Shown: positions 22,913 through 29,742 of the stretch, in pieces
Layout of the letters: the number at the start of each line of letters is the position of its first letter
How positions within the stretch are numbered: the first letter of the stretch is position 1
From: a virus
Virus record (IMG/VR): IMGVR_UViG_3300035180_000530
Coordinates: 1 to 29,742 of that record
Strand: one strand, 5' to 3'
DNA: 29,742 bases
Notes under the pieces: generated by a model
Seen by the model: the letters and a program-made list of their open reading frames with translations, nothing else
Databases searched by the model: none
Told to the model about the DNA's origin: nothing
Program-made: the position numbers and the translations under genes

Positions 22913-22977
22913 CTGCCCTCCATCGCGTCATTCACGCTTAATTTCAATGATTTAATAATACGCATCAATCTCAGGAA

Positions 22978-22999
22978 AGTATAGTCACCTACGACTTAT
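22978..22999 (-). promoter_or_regulatory. Recurrent motif with TATACT, promoter candidate for WGR gene
   Basis: The minus strand reads ATAAGTCG-TAGG-TGACTATACT, 66 bases before the GTG start. The first half-site ends in G, as some units of the tandem array do. It lies 14 bases after the primase stop. Confidence 0.6.
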
Positions 23000-23012
23000 C
23001 CTCACAACTTTC

Positions 23013-24089
23013 CTAAGCAATTCTTTTTGCCAGACGCAGGCGCATCGCGACACTCTCATTGACTACCTCAGCCTTCCAATATGCGTCACGCACCACGCTT
23101 GGTGCCACTTCGTTCGGGTCGCGATCTTTTGGCAACACCGCGATTCGCGCGACGAATCCGTACTTGCGAAGCAGCAGACCCGTCTCGACTGCCGCCTCCA
23201 ATGCTGCCTTTTCTGAGTCCCACATGATCGTGATGCGCTCCAGACCGCCCTCTTGTTGCAAGCGCAAGAGTTTGCCTAGCTGACTTTCGTCGTCGCCGTG
23301 AGACAAGTGCTTGCCGAACGAGCCAACAGGCACAACGCTTCGCAGCTCAGACTGACCATCGAGCGCGATCTTGGTTGCCGCCACGTCAAATGCTCCTTCC
23401 CCTATCACTATATCTTTCGCGCCATGCGCGTTCTGACCGTTGTAGAGGTGAGCGCCTGTCGAAGCGAAACCCGGCGGGAATAGGTACTTTTTCTCTGCGT
23501 TGCCAGTAATGTCCCGGCCCTGAAAACTGACCAAATCCCCATCAAGGTCAAAGACTGGAAGAATGATCCTTTTCGAATAGTCTTGAACATGATTTCTACC
23601 CTCCTCATCCCTGTACTTGAAAACGCCATTCATTGAGAAGCGCATACTGAAATACTTGGCGATGTCGAGCGTAATACTGCGATTTTCCAGGTACTTCAAA
23701 TTACGCCCGTTGATCGGCAACGCCTCTGACGCCGGCAGTATCAGATCGGTTTTCAAATTTACAGCAACAGGCTTTATTCGCGCCGGTCGCCAGCCCTGCT
23801 CACGCGCCACCGTCTTGATGTGCTCAATTACCTCACGATTGGAAAGCGTACCCAAGCTGGAGCGTATGAAGCTCCAGAGATTAAATTTCTTCTCGCAAAC
23901 GAAACAGTTTCCAAGCCCTGTATCTAGTCCTATATACACTTTCCAGTTTGAATTTCCGCAGCACGGGCATTCTTTAACATTTGCCTGAAGCCCACGAGCG
24001 CCTCGCGTCTTCTTGTAATCGACACCTTCCCTATCAAGCCAATACTCGACATCAATAGATTTAAGAATTTCACCCAAATCTTCATTCAT
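23013..24089 (-). CDS. DnaG-like DNA primase (zinc-binding + Toprim)
   Basis: Makes RNA primers for lagging-strand synthesis. The protein (358 aa) has a zinc-binding domain with CPCCG (Cys41, 44) and NCFVC (Cys62, 65), a linking helical region with IILPVFDLDGDLVSFQGRDI and the KYLFP segment, then the Toprim motifs VIGEGAFD (Glu231) and TIMWDSE (Asp291), and KDRDPNE. It lacks the large C-terminal helicase-binding domain of bacterial DnaG, as in many phages. The ATG at 24089 overlaps the end of the 62-aa gene by eight bases; a start at 24125 would lie inside that gene. Confidence 0.92.
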   Translation of the reverse strand: MNEDLGEILKSIDVEYWLDREGVDYKKTRGARGLQANVKECPCCGNSNWKVYIGLDTGLGNCFVCEKKFNLWSFIRSSLGTLSNREVIEHIKTVAREQGWRPARIKPVAVNLKTDLILPASEALPINGRNLKYLENRSITLDIAKYFSMRFSMNGVFKYRDEEGRNHVQDYSKRIILPVFDLDGDLVSFQGRDITGNAEKKYLFPPGFASTGAHLYNGQNAHGAKDIVIGEGAFDVAATKIALDGQSELRSVVPVGSFGKHLSHGDDESQLGKLLRLQQEGGLERITIMWDSEKAALEAAVETGLLLRKYGFVARIAVLPKDRDPNEVAPSVVRDAYWKAEVVNESVAMRLRLAKRIA

Positions 24090-24270
24090 CGTATTCGACG
24101 CTAACCGTTGCCCAGAAGTCCACAATTATCTCAGCGATCATCAGGTCACAACTGATGCCGCAGGCTCTCAAGTTGGCAACAATGTGACGTAGGCGCCGCT
24201 CAGTTGCGCCACTGTAGAATCCGTTGCCTCTAACCTTAGCGATTGCATCTTCGATAACTTTCGATTCCAT
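24082..24270 (-). CDS. Hypothetical protein, 62 aa, between helicase and primase
   Basis: A small helical protein (MESKVIEDAIAKVRGNGFYSGATERRLRHIVANLR, then LMIAEIIVDFWATV). AAGGGAA precedes the ATG at good distance. It is coupled to the primase by an overlap and follows the helicase. Its position fits a primosome accessory or loader factor, but there is no sequence evidence for that. Confidence 0.6.
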   Translation of the reverse strand: MESKVIEDAIAKVRGNGFYSGATERRLRHIVANLRACGISCDLMIAEIIVDFWATVSVEYDE

Positions 24271-24321
24271 GACGGTTCCCTTTGTGATTACCGCTATGTT
24301 AAAAGTAGAACTCAGGGGCGA

Positions 24322-25773
24322 CTACTCGATTCGCAGGACGGACGTAACAAACTGCATACATGCCAAATTCTGCTTAATGACTATGGTGAAGCCAGACTCC
24401 TGGTTGCGTGAGGCGGCGAAATACAGTCGCGCAATGCCGTCACGGGCCTCTTCTTCCGTCTTGTTGATGGAGATCATCAGGTCGACCGTCCGAACCTTGT
24501 TGAAGTCCTCTGCGACGTGTTCCGCCTTCACCACCGCCGCCTTATGACCCTCACGGTTGGCTTGCGTAGCTGTCAGCATCGCTACATTCTCTTCGAATGC
24601 AATCGCACGAAGGTCCACATAGACCGACTTTGAGTTTTCGATGGTATCCTGGGTGCGGTAGTTGGGCGCCATGATGTCAGCGTAGTCAACCACGATCAGA
24701 TCGAACTTGGTGATCGGGCGCACAGATCCATCAACATTGCGCCCTGGCGATTTGTAGCGCTCAATCAGCTTTCGCAGCATGTTGGGCGACATCGTGCCAG
24801 ATGCGTATTCGTGAATAATCAGGCGACCAGCTTTCGCCATTGCCTCTTCAACCTTTTCGCGAACGCCGTGAATCTTGTCCGACAGCTCCTTCATCATGGT
24901 CGATGAAATACTCGCGTCCATGCGGTCAGCAATAATGCCTGCGCCAACCTCAAGCGTGACGTACAGAACATTGAAGCCAGCCAATGACGCAGCCTGCGCG
25001 AAGTTAATCAAAGCCGTCGTCTTCCCGGCCTTCGCACTTCCCATGATCGCCGCCAGCTCTTTGCGACCCCAGCCCCGGTGATAGAGCATTTCGTCCATCT
25101 TGGCAATGCCAGTTGTGATGCCCTGCGACGGTCGCTTGCCTGATACTTTGTCCAGACGCTCTGTCGTTCTGTCGTCGATGCGGGCGGCGTAATCGTAGCC
25201 GTCGCCTTCTTCATTTAGCCCAACGTCGATAGCCGCCTTCATCAGTGCAGTTATCTTGTCGAACTGCCGTCTATCGCGCAAATCAACAGACTTGAGCAGG
25301 GCCGCGCCGACCGCCTGATGTCTCACGAACTCAACCACCTTGTCCTCGACATACTCGCGATTTCTCAGCGCGTCATGCAAAATAACCTTGCGTTGCGCGA
25401 CGACCAACGGCAACACATCCTTGCGAATGATCTTTGCCGTAACATCTTCGCGAATCGCCGCCGCCATCGAGACGTTATCTGGCACACAGCGGTATTTGGC
25501 AAAGTGACGCAGAGCAATGTTCACCAGCGCGGCTTCGCCGGCGTTCTCGAAGTAGTCTGGCTTGAGCAGATGCGCCATGCGACGCATAAATTCGTCATCA
25601 CGACAGGCAAATGCCGCAATCTTGGTCTGAAAGTCGGCGTCAAACCCTTCGTCCATACTAAATGAACCGACTGTCTCCGTCTCCGCTTCCACTGATGCCG
25701 CAGCACCAGTGAAACTTTCGCCAATCATTTTTGCGACGGATTCTTCCACCGTCGCGGGACACATAACACTCAT
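24322..25773 (-). CDS. DnaB-like replicative DNA helicase
   Basis: Unwinds the replication fork. The protein (483 aa) has an N-terminal helical domain with the LLKPDYFENAGEAALVNIAL pattern. The RecA-type ATPase follows: GITTGIAKMDEML, Walker A GSAKAGKTT at about residues 245-253, Walker B IVVDYADIMAP near 361-371, TATQANR, and a C-terminal LYFAASRNQESGFTIVI arginine-finger region. ATG 25773 is chosen because it lies one base after the stop of the Hfq-like gene (TGA-T-ATG) and suggests coupling; no strong SD exists. A longer start at 25827 would run through the end of that gene. Confidence 0.92.
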   Translation of the reverse strand: MSVMCPATVEESVAKMIGESFTGAAASVEAETETVGSFSMDEGFDADFQTKIAAFACRDDEFMRRMAHLLKPDYFENAGEAALVNIALRHFAKYRCVPDNVSMAAAIREDVTAKIIRKDVLPLVVAQRKVILHDALRNREYVEDKVVEFVRHQAVGAALLKSVDLRDRRQFDKITALMKAAIDVGLNEEGDGYDYAARIDDRTTERLDKVSGKRPSQGITTGIAKMDEMLYHRGWGRKELAAIMGSAKAGKTTALINFAQAASLAGFNVLYVTLEVGAGIIADRMDASISSTMMKELSDKIHGVREKVEEAMAKAGRLIIHEYASGTMSPNMLRKLIERYKSPGRNVDGSVRPITKFDLIVVDYADIMAPNYRTQDTIENSKSVYVDLRAIAFEENVAMLTATQANREGHKAAVVKAEHVAEDFNKVRTVDLMISINKTEEEARDGIARLYFAASRNQESGFTIVIKQNLACMQFVTSVLRIE

Positions 25774-25774
25774 A

Positions 25775-26098
25775 TCAGTTCGTCTCGGCTGACGTTTGAC
25801 GTGGCGCGAAGAATTCAGAAACGTCATGCTTGAACAGAACGCGAGTTCCGGCCTCGGTTATGACGCTGATGGTGTACTTGTCGGATGTCTTGATCTTGCC
25901 AACCACGCGCTCGCCGCTACTGGCCTTTTCAAAGGAAACTATCTGACCGGACGCTTCTAGCGCCTTGAGAAAAGCCTCATGACCTTTCGGCGCATTTGCG
26001 CTCTTGAGAGGTTTGCGCGTTACGACAGGACGATGAAGCGTTCCTTCGACCTGACGGGCATAGGCTTGTTGATCGGCGCGAATTTGATCTTGCTGCAT
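25775..26098 (-). CDS. Hfq/Sm-like RNA-binding protein candidate
   Basis: A 107-residue protein. After a basic and glutamine-rich N-terminal extension of about 35 residues, the rest lines up with Hfq: HEAFLKALEASGQIVSFEK, then GERVVGKIKTSDKYTIS and VLFKHDVSEFFAPR. Compare the E. coli pattern DPFLNAL, NGIKLQGQIESFDQF, VYKHAIS. The Sm2 Lys-His (Lys90, His91) and the Asp plus aromatic of the uridine-binding side are kept. The distal-face Tyr25 position is Glu57. Hfq binds sRNA and mRNA as a hexamer; here it may modulate phage or host RNA. The start is set by AAGGAGG. A promoter-like motif copy lies 64 bases upstream. Confidence 0.65.
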   Translation of the reverse strand: MQQDQIRADQQAYARQVEGTLHRPVVTRKPLKSANAPKGHEAFLKALEASGQIVSFEKASSGERVVGKIKTSDKYTISVITEAGTRVLFKHDVSEFFAPRQTSAETN

Positions 26099-26161
26099 GA
26101 GAATCCTCCTTGTGAATTGAATCAAATTAAAAGCATTGAATCGAAAGCGAAACACCGTCAC

Positions 26162-26183
26162 ATTATAGTCAGCAATGACTTAT
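26162..26183 (-). promoter_or_regulatory. Recurrent motif with TATAAT, promoter candidate for Hfq-like/helicase operon
   Basis: The minus strand reads ATAAGTCA-TTGC-TGACTATAAT directly after the stop of the 240-aa gene, in an 85-base gap. It is the cleanest consensus copy with a perfect -10. Confidence 0.65.
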
Positions 26184-26906
26184 CTAACCAGGCAACTGAA
26201 CCTCATTTATTGCCATATTCACCACCCTCGCGTCAAAGTGTCGCAGCGCTTCCTCAATTCTCACTACATCATATAGATAAAGCGCAGCATGAAGCGAGTA
26301 TTGCGGCACGTTGCGCGACTTGACTTGACCGATGACGAAAGCCTCGTGCGCTTGCTGATCTCTGCTACCAACGAAGTTTGGTACGCGATAATAGGGGTCG
26401 CTCGCGACCTGCATAGAAATCTGACATTGCTCTTCCCACGCCAGCATTGCTGAAGCAACGAGATCCTCATTGTTCATTATTTGCGAGGGGCGCGGCGGGT
26501 ACACCTTGCCGTCACCGATCATCTTGTGCAGCCAGGACATCGCAAAGCTCAGGAAGAAGTCGTAGCGCATACCCATCCGGTCGCACAGTTGGCGCATACG
26601 CCAAAACGAGAGCTTCTCCTTCGCTTCTAAAAAGTCGTGCTGCTTGATTGCCCGAACGTATGGGGCCGTCTCGGCGTTGATTGCTTTACGACAGAAGTCG
26701 CGGTAGGCGTCGGTGTAGCATTTCACAAAGTAATATGTCGCCTGCATAGGGTGTAACCGGCGGTAGTCGAACCACTTGACACTCATCAGCTCCGCTTCTT
26801 TGGCGAGATCCTTGTGTGGTATATTTTGGATTGAGAGAACTTCGTAATTCAGAAAGCCGAGACTCCCTCCATAAAAGCTCCCCAACCATGTAGGTCTTTG
26901 GGTCAT
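26184..26906 (-). CDS. Hypothetical protein, 240 aa, upstream of helicase operon
   Basis: A mostly helical, aromatic-rich protein (KWFDYRRLHPMQATYYFVKCYTDAYRDF, FWRMRQLCDRMGMRYDFFLSFAMSWLHKMIG, YPPRPSQIMNNEDLVASAMLAWEEQ). No Walker motif is present, so it is not an AAA+ helicase loader of the DnaC type. Position before the helicase and primase suggests a replication accessory protein; a non-ATPase loader is possible but unproven. The SD is weak (GGAA seven bases or so before ATG). A variant motif with TATAAT lies 35 bases upstream of the start. Confidence 0.65.
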   Translation of the reverse strand: MTQRPTWLGSFYGGSLGFLNYEVLSIQNIPHKDLAKEAELMSVKWFDYRRLHPMQATYYFVKCYTDAYRDFCRKAINAETAPYVRAIKQHDFLEAKEKLSFWRMRQLCDRMGMRYDFFLSFAMSWLHKMIGDGKVYPPRPSQIMNNEDLVASAMLAWEEQCQISMQVASDPYYRVPNFVGSRDQQAHEAFVIGQVKSRNVPQYSLHAALYLYDVVRIEEALRHFDARVVNMAINEVQLPG

Positions 26907-26940
26907 TCCGTGCGTTCCGCAAATAGTAAATAATGATCTT

Positions 26941-26962
26941 ATTATAGACAGTATTAACTTAT
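26941..26962 (-). promoter_or_regulatory. Variant recurrent motif with TATAAT, promoter candidate
   Basis: The minus strand reads ATAAGTTA-ATAC-TGTCTATAAT. Each half-site has one change but spacing and -10 are kept. It lies downstream (in transcription direction) of the tandem array at 26981-27030. Confidence 0.5.
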
Positions 26963-26980
26963 AGCGCTAAGCGTCGGAAT

Positions 26981-27030
26981 GCCCAAGTCAGCCCAAGTCA
27001 GCCCAAGTCGACCCAAGTCGACCCAAGTCA
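26981..27030. repeat. Five tandem 10-bp units carrying the AAGTC half-site
   Basis: On the plus strand the units are gcccaagtca, gcccaagtca, gcccaagtcg, acccaagtcg, acccaagtca. The period of 10 bases is about one helical turn, so the AAGTCR sites lie on one DNA face. The last unit includes the phoH stop codon. Each unit carries the same AAGTCA/AAGTCG as the palindromic motif. No gene occupies 26907-27027. Confidence 0.85.
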
Positions 27031-27798
27031 GTAGCGAATAGGAGCGTCGGCCTCAATACCCTGCTCATAGGCTTCAACCACCTCCTGAACCAAGCCGCAG
27101 CGCACCACATCGCGACGCGTGAATTGAATAATCTTGAGCGACGGAATGTAGGACAGGCGGTTCACAGCGTCCTCAAGCCCACACATACCGGAAATATCTT
27201 TCTGCTGAATATCGCCATTGACGATCATCTTGCAGTTCTCACCCATGCGCGTGAGAAACATACGCATCTGCGCCGGCGTGGTGTTTTGACTCTCGTCCAA
27301 GATGACCCATGCATTCTTGAACGTGCGACCGCGCATGTAAGCCAGTGGCGCCGCCTCGATCTTACCAACCTTAATGAGGTAGTCCACATAGGTCTTGCCG
27401 AGACGCTCGTTAAGCACATCGCGGAACGGTGCTAAAAAAGGTTCGAACTTTTCTTCAAGTTCGCCAGGTAGAAAGCCTAGACTTTCACCCGCTTCCACCA
27501 CGGGGCGAGTGATGATGATTTTGTCGGTATGCTTGTTGTCGAGCGCCTCTGCCGCCATTGCGCCGCAGATATACGTCTTGCCGGTGCCTGCTGGCCCTGT
27601 CGCGAACACCAGAGGGGAGGACTTGATTGCACTCATGTAGCGATGCTGAGAGTCGGTTCGTGCCTTCAGTTGCTCTACCGGCTTCTTGGTAACTATCTCA
27701 ACTTTCTGAGACGCCTGCAAGAATAACTCTTCTGTCGTGTTCTTACTTTCGCGTTGTCTTGGTTTTGCGCCCCGTGCGCCACCCTTACTTCTGCTCAT
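27028..27798 (-). CDS. PhoH-like P-loop ATPase
   Basis: PhoH-family ATPase, common in phages; its RNA-related or stress role is not settled. The protein (256 aa) has a basic N-terminus (SRSKGGARGAKPRQRE). Then come Walker A FATGPAGTGKT, the PhoH motif IIITRPVVEAGESLGFLPGE, Walker B VILDESQNTTP and the C-terminal IVNGDIQQKD...FTRRDVVRCGLVQEVV. The domain is complete. The gap upstream (27799-27878) has AT-rich stretches and an imperfect inverted repeat (GAGCCA/TGGCTC) but no clear promoter. Confidence 0.93.
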   Translation of the reverse strand: MSRSKGGARGAKPRQRESKNTTEELFLQASQKVEIVTKKPVEQLKARTDSQHRYMSAIKSSPLVFATGPAGTGKTYICGAMAAEALDNKHTDKIIITRPVVEAGESLGFLPGELEEKFEPFLAPFRDVLNERLGKTYVDYLIKVGKIEAAPLAYMRGRTFKNAWVILDESQNTTPAQMRMFLTRMGENCKMIVNGDIQQKDISGMCGLEDAVNRLSYIPSLKIIQFTRRDVVRCGLVQEVVEAYEQGIEADAPIRY

Positions 27799-27878
27799 GT
27801 AGATTTCGCTCTCTGGTGGTTGATGGAGCCATAAGTGTAACCCACCCGTGGCTCATTCACCATATAAGAAAACTATAA

Positions 27879-29207
27879 TTAAGCTATGAGCGTCTTTGCA
27901 ACCGAGGCGTCCTGTTCGGATGAGTTGCGGTGATACCATTTGCCGCCCGATACCGCAAAGTCTGTCACTGGCACATAGTCGAAATTGGTTGCGCGAGTGT
28001 GCGTGTCGATGTTAATGATGGCAAAGCCCATGTGCCATTTTTCGCCCTCGCAATACGAGGCACTGCGACGGTGACCGCAACCCATCTGGTGCCATTCATA
28101 CGCGCCATAGATCGGGCTAAACATGCCCCACACCTCATGTCGATGGTGATGACCGTTGACGCCTGGCAGGCCCATATTTCGCGCGTGTGGAAAGTGGTGC
28201 ATAACTAACGTGTCCCAATACACCTTGTAGTTATTCGCCAGCTCCTTTTCGAAGTCGCGCTTTGTCCAGGCGGCCAGGTCTGCTTTCGCAATGTAATTGA
28301 TCTCGAATTCGTCAAGGCCCAGAAGTTTGCCTACTGTGAAGTCGTGCAAATCAGACAGTACGGCTCTCATGGCTGGTGTTGCGTCGGCAAGATGACGCAG
28401 CATTCGAGCTTCATGGTTGCCTTCTTCGAAGTCCATCTGCGCATTGGGACAGACTTCGCGCAATGGTCTAAAAATGTTGTCATGCGCATGCTTGATGCGC
28501 CCGACCACATCCCACTCGCGAGGATCGACGCTGTACTTGCCAAATTCGGGAAGGTCAAACACATCACCGACGAAGTTGATGGCGTCAGGCTGAACCCGTT
28601 TACAGGTGTCGATCAGAACGCGCAGGAAGAATTGGTCGGCTTCAACGTCATGCAGATCGGAGCAGGCGATAATGGTTTTGAAGCGGTTGATGTTTTCGCG
28701 CAGGTATTTGTCGCCGTAGTCCATGCGCTCGACGCTCATGCGCCGGTAATGGTCTACCGAGGCGTGTTTCGCGACGTTGCGCTCCATATTGTGCTGCTGT
28801 CGCGAGAGCTTGATGCCGGCCTGGCGCTTGAACTCTTCGAAAGTTCCAAAGTAGCGGTTCCATGTCGATTCGGAGATATGCGAATGATTGCGGAAGTAGT
28901 TGCGCGTCACGATCTGTTCTGTGTCGATCTCCGCGATGCGACGCAGTTCCGCGATGCAGTCCTCGACTCCCCAGGATTCCATGAATTTCGAAGCGTCCTC
29001 AGACATGGGAATGTCCGTGATCGGTGAGCGCATGATGATTTTTGGCGCGCTTGGGTCGTTCTTTGTCAGCGTTCGAAGAAAGCCCGCCTTGTTGCGAACC
29101 GTCTTGATGCTTATATCGAGTGCCTTAGCTACATCGGCGATTGATGGATAATTGTCCGTGTCGTTGTAAATTTCGATGAACGTGATTATGTCTGACCCAA
29201 TTGCCAT
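27879..29207 (-). CDS. Metallophosphoesterase with N-terminal helix-turn-helix
   Basis: Probably a DNA- or nucleotide-acting phosphoesterase. The 442-residue protein starts with an HTH segment (PSIADVAKALDISIKTVRNKAGFL) and a second possible DNA-binding region (ISESTWNRYFGTFEEFKRQAG). The calcineurin-like phosphoesterase motifs follow: ACSDLHD, FVGDVFDLPEF, EEGNHEARM, VMHHFPH and GHHHRHE. The ATG at 29207 follows GGAGTTAAG; an in-frame ATG at 29252 would add 15 residues without an SD. It is a different family branch from the SbcD-like protein and has no SbcC partner. The combination suggests site-specific DNA binding, as in some phage MPE proteins. Confidence 0.85.
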   Translation of the reverse strand: MAIGSDIITFIEIYNDTDNYPSIADVAKALDISIKTVRNKAGFLRTLTKNDPSAPKIIMRSPITDIPMSEDASKFMESWGVEDCIAELRRIAEIDTEQIVTRNYFRNHSHISESTWNRYFGTFEEFKRQAGIKLSRQQHNMERNVAKHASVDHYRRMSVERMDYGDKYLRENINRFKTIIACSDLHDVEADQFFLRVLIDTCKRVQPDAINFVGDVFDLPEFGKYSVDPREWDVVGRIKHAHDNIFRPLREVCPNAQMDFEEGNHEARMLRHLADATPAMRAVLSDLHDFTVGKLLGLDEFEINYIAKADLAAWTKRDFEKELANNYKVYWDTLVMHHFPHARNMGLPGVNGHHHRHEVWGMFSPIYGAYEWHQMGCGHRRSASYCEGEKWHMGFAIINIDTHTRATNFDYVPVTDFAVSGGKWYHRNSSEQDASVAKTLIA

Positions 29208-29286
29208 GTGCTTAACTCCGTACTTGAAATGGTATTTTGTGGCAGTGAACATGAGTTTGCGGAGTCTATCGACATCGCAAGAGGCG

Positions 29287-29323
29287 AAAAAGTAACATGT
29301 TCTTTAGGGCGGGGAACAGTTAC
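29287..29323 (-). terminator. Candidate terminator between structural and replication modules
   Basis: The minus strand reads GTAAC-T-GTTC, an 11-base loop, GAAC-AT-GTTAC, then TTTTT. This gives a nine-pair stem with one internal mismatch/bulge and a U tract, about 19 bases after the stop of the 108-aa gene. The rest of 29208-29341 contains no gene. Confidence 0.5.
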
Positions 29324-29341
29324 CAGCGCCGAAACGCATGA

Positions 29342-29668
29342 TTAGTAATAGACGTACTTGTCCAAGGCCACTGTTTCGGTAAGTCCTTGTGCGTCCGTCA
29401 TTATTACCTCGTAATAGTATATGCCATCCGCCTGCGTTGCCTGAATCTGTGTTGGTGCGAATGTGACTTGGCCGTTTGTGGCGGGTGATACGATTGTGCC
29501 AGTCAGCGAATACAATAAATTGGTGCCGAGCGAAGCGGGCGCTCTATCGGTGGTGACGTTCATCACGAAGCTGCACCCCGTGATGTCGATAGGCAAACTG
29601 GTTGACGAGCTAATAATTGTCAGCAAGTCTTTGTGGGTGTTTCCACGGCGGCGTTGAATAGTTGACAT
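29342..29668 (-). CDS. Small beta-rich protein, baseplate-upper-protein-like (BppU-type) candidate
   Basis: A 108-residue protein of alternating beta segments: TIQRRRGNTHKDLLTIIS, IDITGCSFVMNVTTD, YSLTGTIVSPATNGQVTFAPTQ and DGIYYYEVIMTDAQGLTETVALDKYVY. This pattern matches the Ig-like N-terminal domain found in phage baseplate and tail proteins (RGNT, then G..F.M.V, then G.V.F...Q, then G.YYYEV). AGGAG precedes the ATG. It follows the end of another probable structural gene. It is therefore likely a virion or tail-associated protein, although its exact place is unknown. Confidence 0.6.
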   Translation of the reverse strand: MSTIQRRRGNTHKDLLTIISSSTSLPIDITGCSFVMNVTTDRAPASLGTNLLYSLTGTIVSPATNGQVTFAPTQIQATQADGIYYYEVIMTDAQGLTETVALDKYVYY

Positions 29669-29676
29669 GAGTGCTC

Positions 29677-29742
29677 CTAAATAATGGCGGTAGATTGTGC
29701 ATCAGGCGCATAAGCAGCGATAGCGCCGTCACTGGAATAAAT
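29677..29742 (-). CDS. C-terminal end of an upstream gene, partial
   Basis: The minus strand is open from the window edge to a TAG at 29679-29677, encoding IYSSDGAIAAYAPDAQSTAII. Its Ala/Ser/Asp composition is like the end of a structural protein. The stop is nine bases before the ATG of the 108-aa gene and runs into its SD, the normal spacing within an operon. Nothing more can be said. Confidence 0.5.
   Translation of the reverse strand: MYSSDGAIAAYAPDAQSTAII

Noticed and set aside
26981-27030. CRISPR-like tandem repeat
   Set aside because: The units are 10 bp with no spacers, so this is a simple tandem array and not a CRISPR array.
27822-27852. GAGCCA/TGGCTC inverted repeat before phoH as a terminator
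   Set aside because: The stem is short with a long loop and no U tract follows on the minus strand.
1-29742. tRNA or rRNA genes
   Set aside because: No cloverleaf-like or conserved rRNA sequence was seen by eye; a tRNA-scan search would be needed to exclude a short tRNA.

Overview
The window looks like the replication and recombination region of a large tailed bacteriophage (Caudoviricetes-type). Every convincing gene lies on the minus strand. Genes are packed with ATGA-type overlaps or short gaps, and many have strong Shine-Dalgarno (SD) sequences. There is no ribosomal, tRNA or host housekeeping gene. The set (phage SSB, UvsX/RecA, flap exonuclease, gp46/gp47-like nuclease, DnaB-like helicase, small DnaG-like primase, ATP ligase, DnaE-type polymerase, PhoH, CobS/CobT pair) is typical of large lytic phages. 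A Gram-negative host is an inference only; the exact host cannot be read from the window.

Layout in transcription order (right to left). 29742-29342: end of a probable structural gene and a small baseplate/tail-like protein, closed by a terminator-like hairpin. 29207-27028: an HTH-metallophosphoesterase and PhoH. 26906-24322: an unknown protein, an Hfq-like protein and the replicative helicase. 24270-22433: a small protein, the primase and a WGR-domain protein. 22422-19514: unknown proteins, an ATP-dependent DNA ligase and a small membrane protein, closed by a terminator. 19374-16001: a CobT-like VWA protein and a CobS-like AAA+ ATPase. 15988-14417: a sigma-like factor and two unknown genes.

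14420-8767 is the most unusual part: a DNA polymerase III alpha (DnaE) gene broken into three ORFs. The first break is a split intein at the conserved GPGRGS/GGS motif, with a free-standing zinc-finger plus PD-(D/E)xK-like endonuclease gene in the gap. The second break holds an HNH endonuclease gene. The last DnaE fragment is fused to a uracil-DNA-glycosylase-4-like domain that seems to have lost catalytic residues.

8628-1 is the recombination module: a UvsY-like mediator candidate, SSB, 5'-3' exonuclease, UvsX/RecA, an ASCH-like protein, small unknown genes, a SleB-type hydrolase, a zinc ribbon, and the SbcD/SbcC (gp47/gp46) pair, with SbcC running off the window.

Regulation: a palindromic motif, on the minus strand ATAAGTCA-N4-TGACT, recurs at least twelve times, nearly always in the gap before a gene. 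In five copies it is fused to a -10-like TATAAT or TATACT; in three it abuts the SD. A tandem array of five 10-bp units carrying the same half-site follows phoH. These are the best candidates for a phage-specific regulatory system. A perfect 11-bp inverted repeat covers the ribosome binding site of the ASCH-like gene. All names rest on reading motifs by eye; no database search was run.
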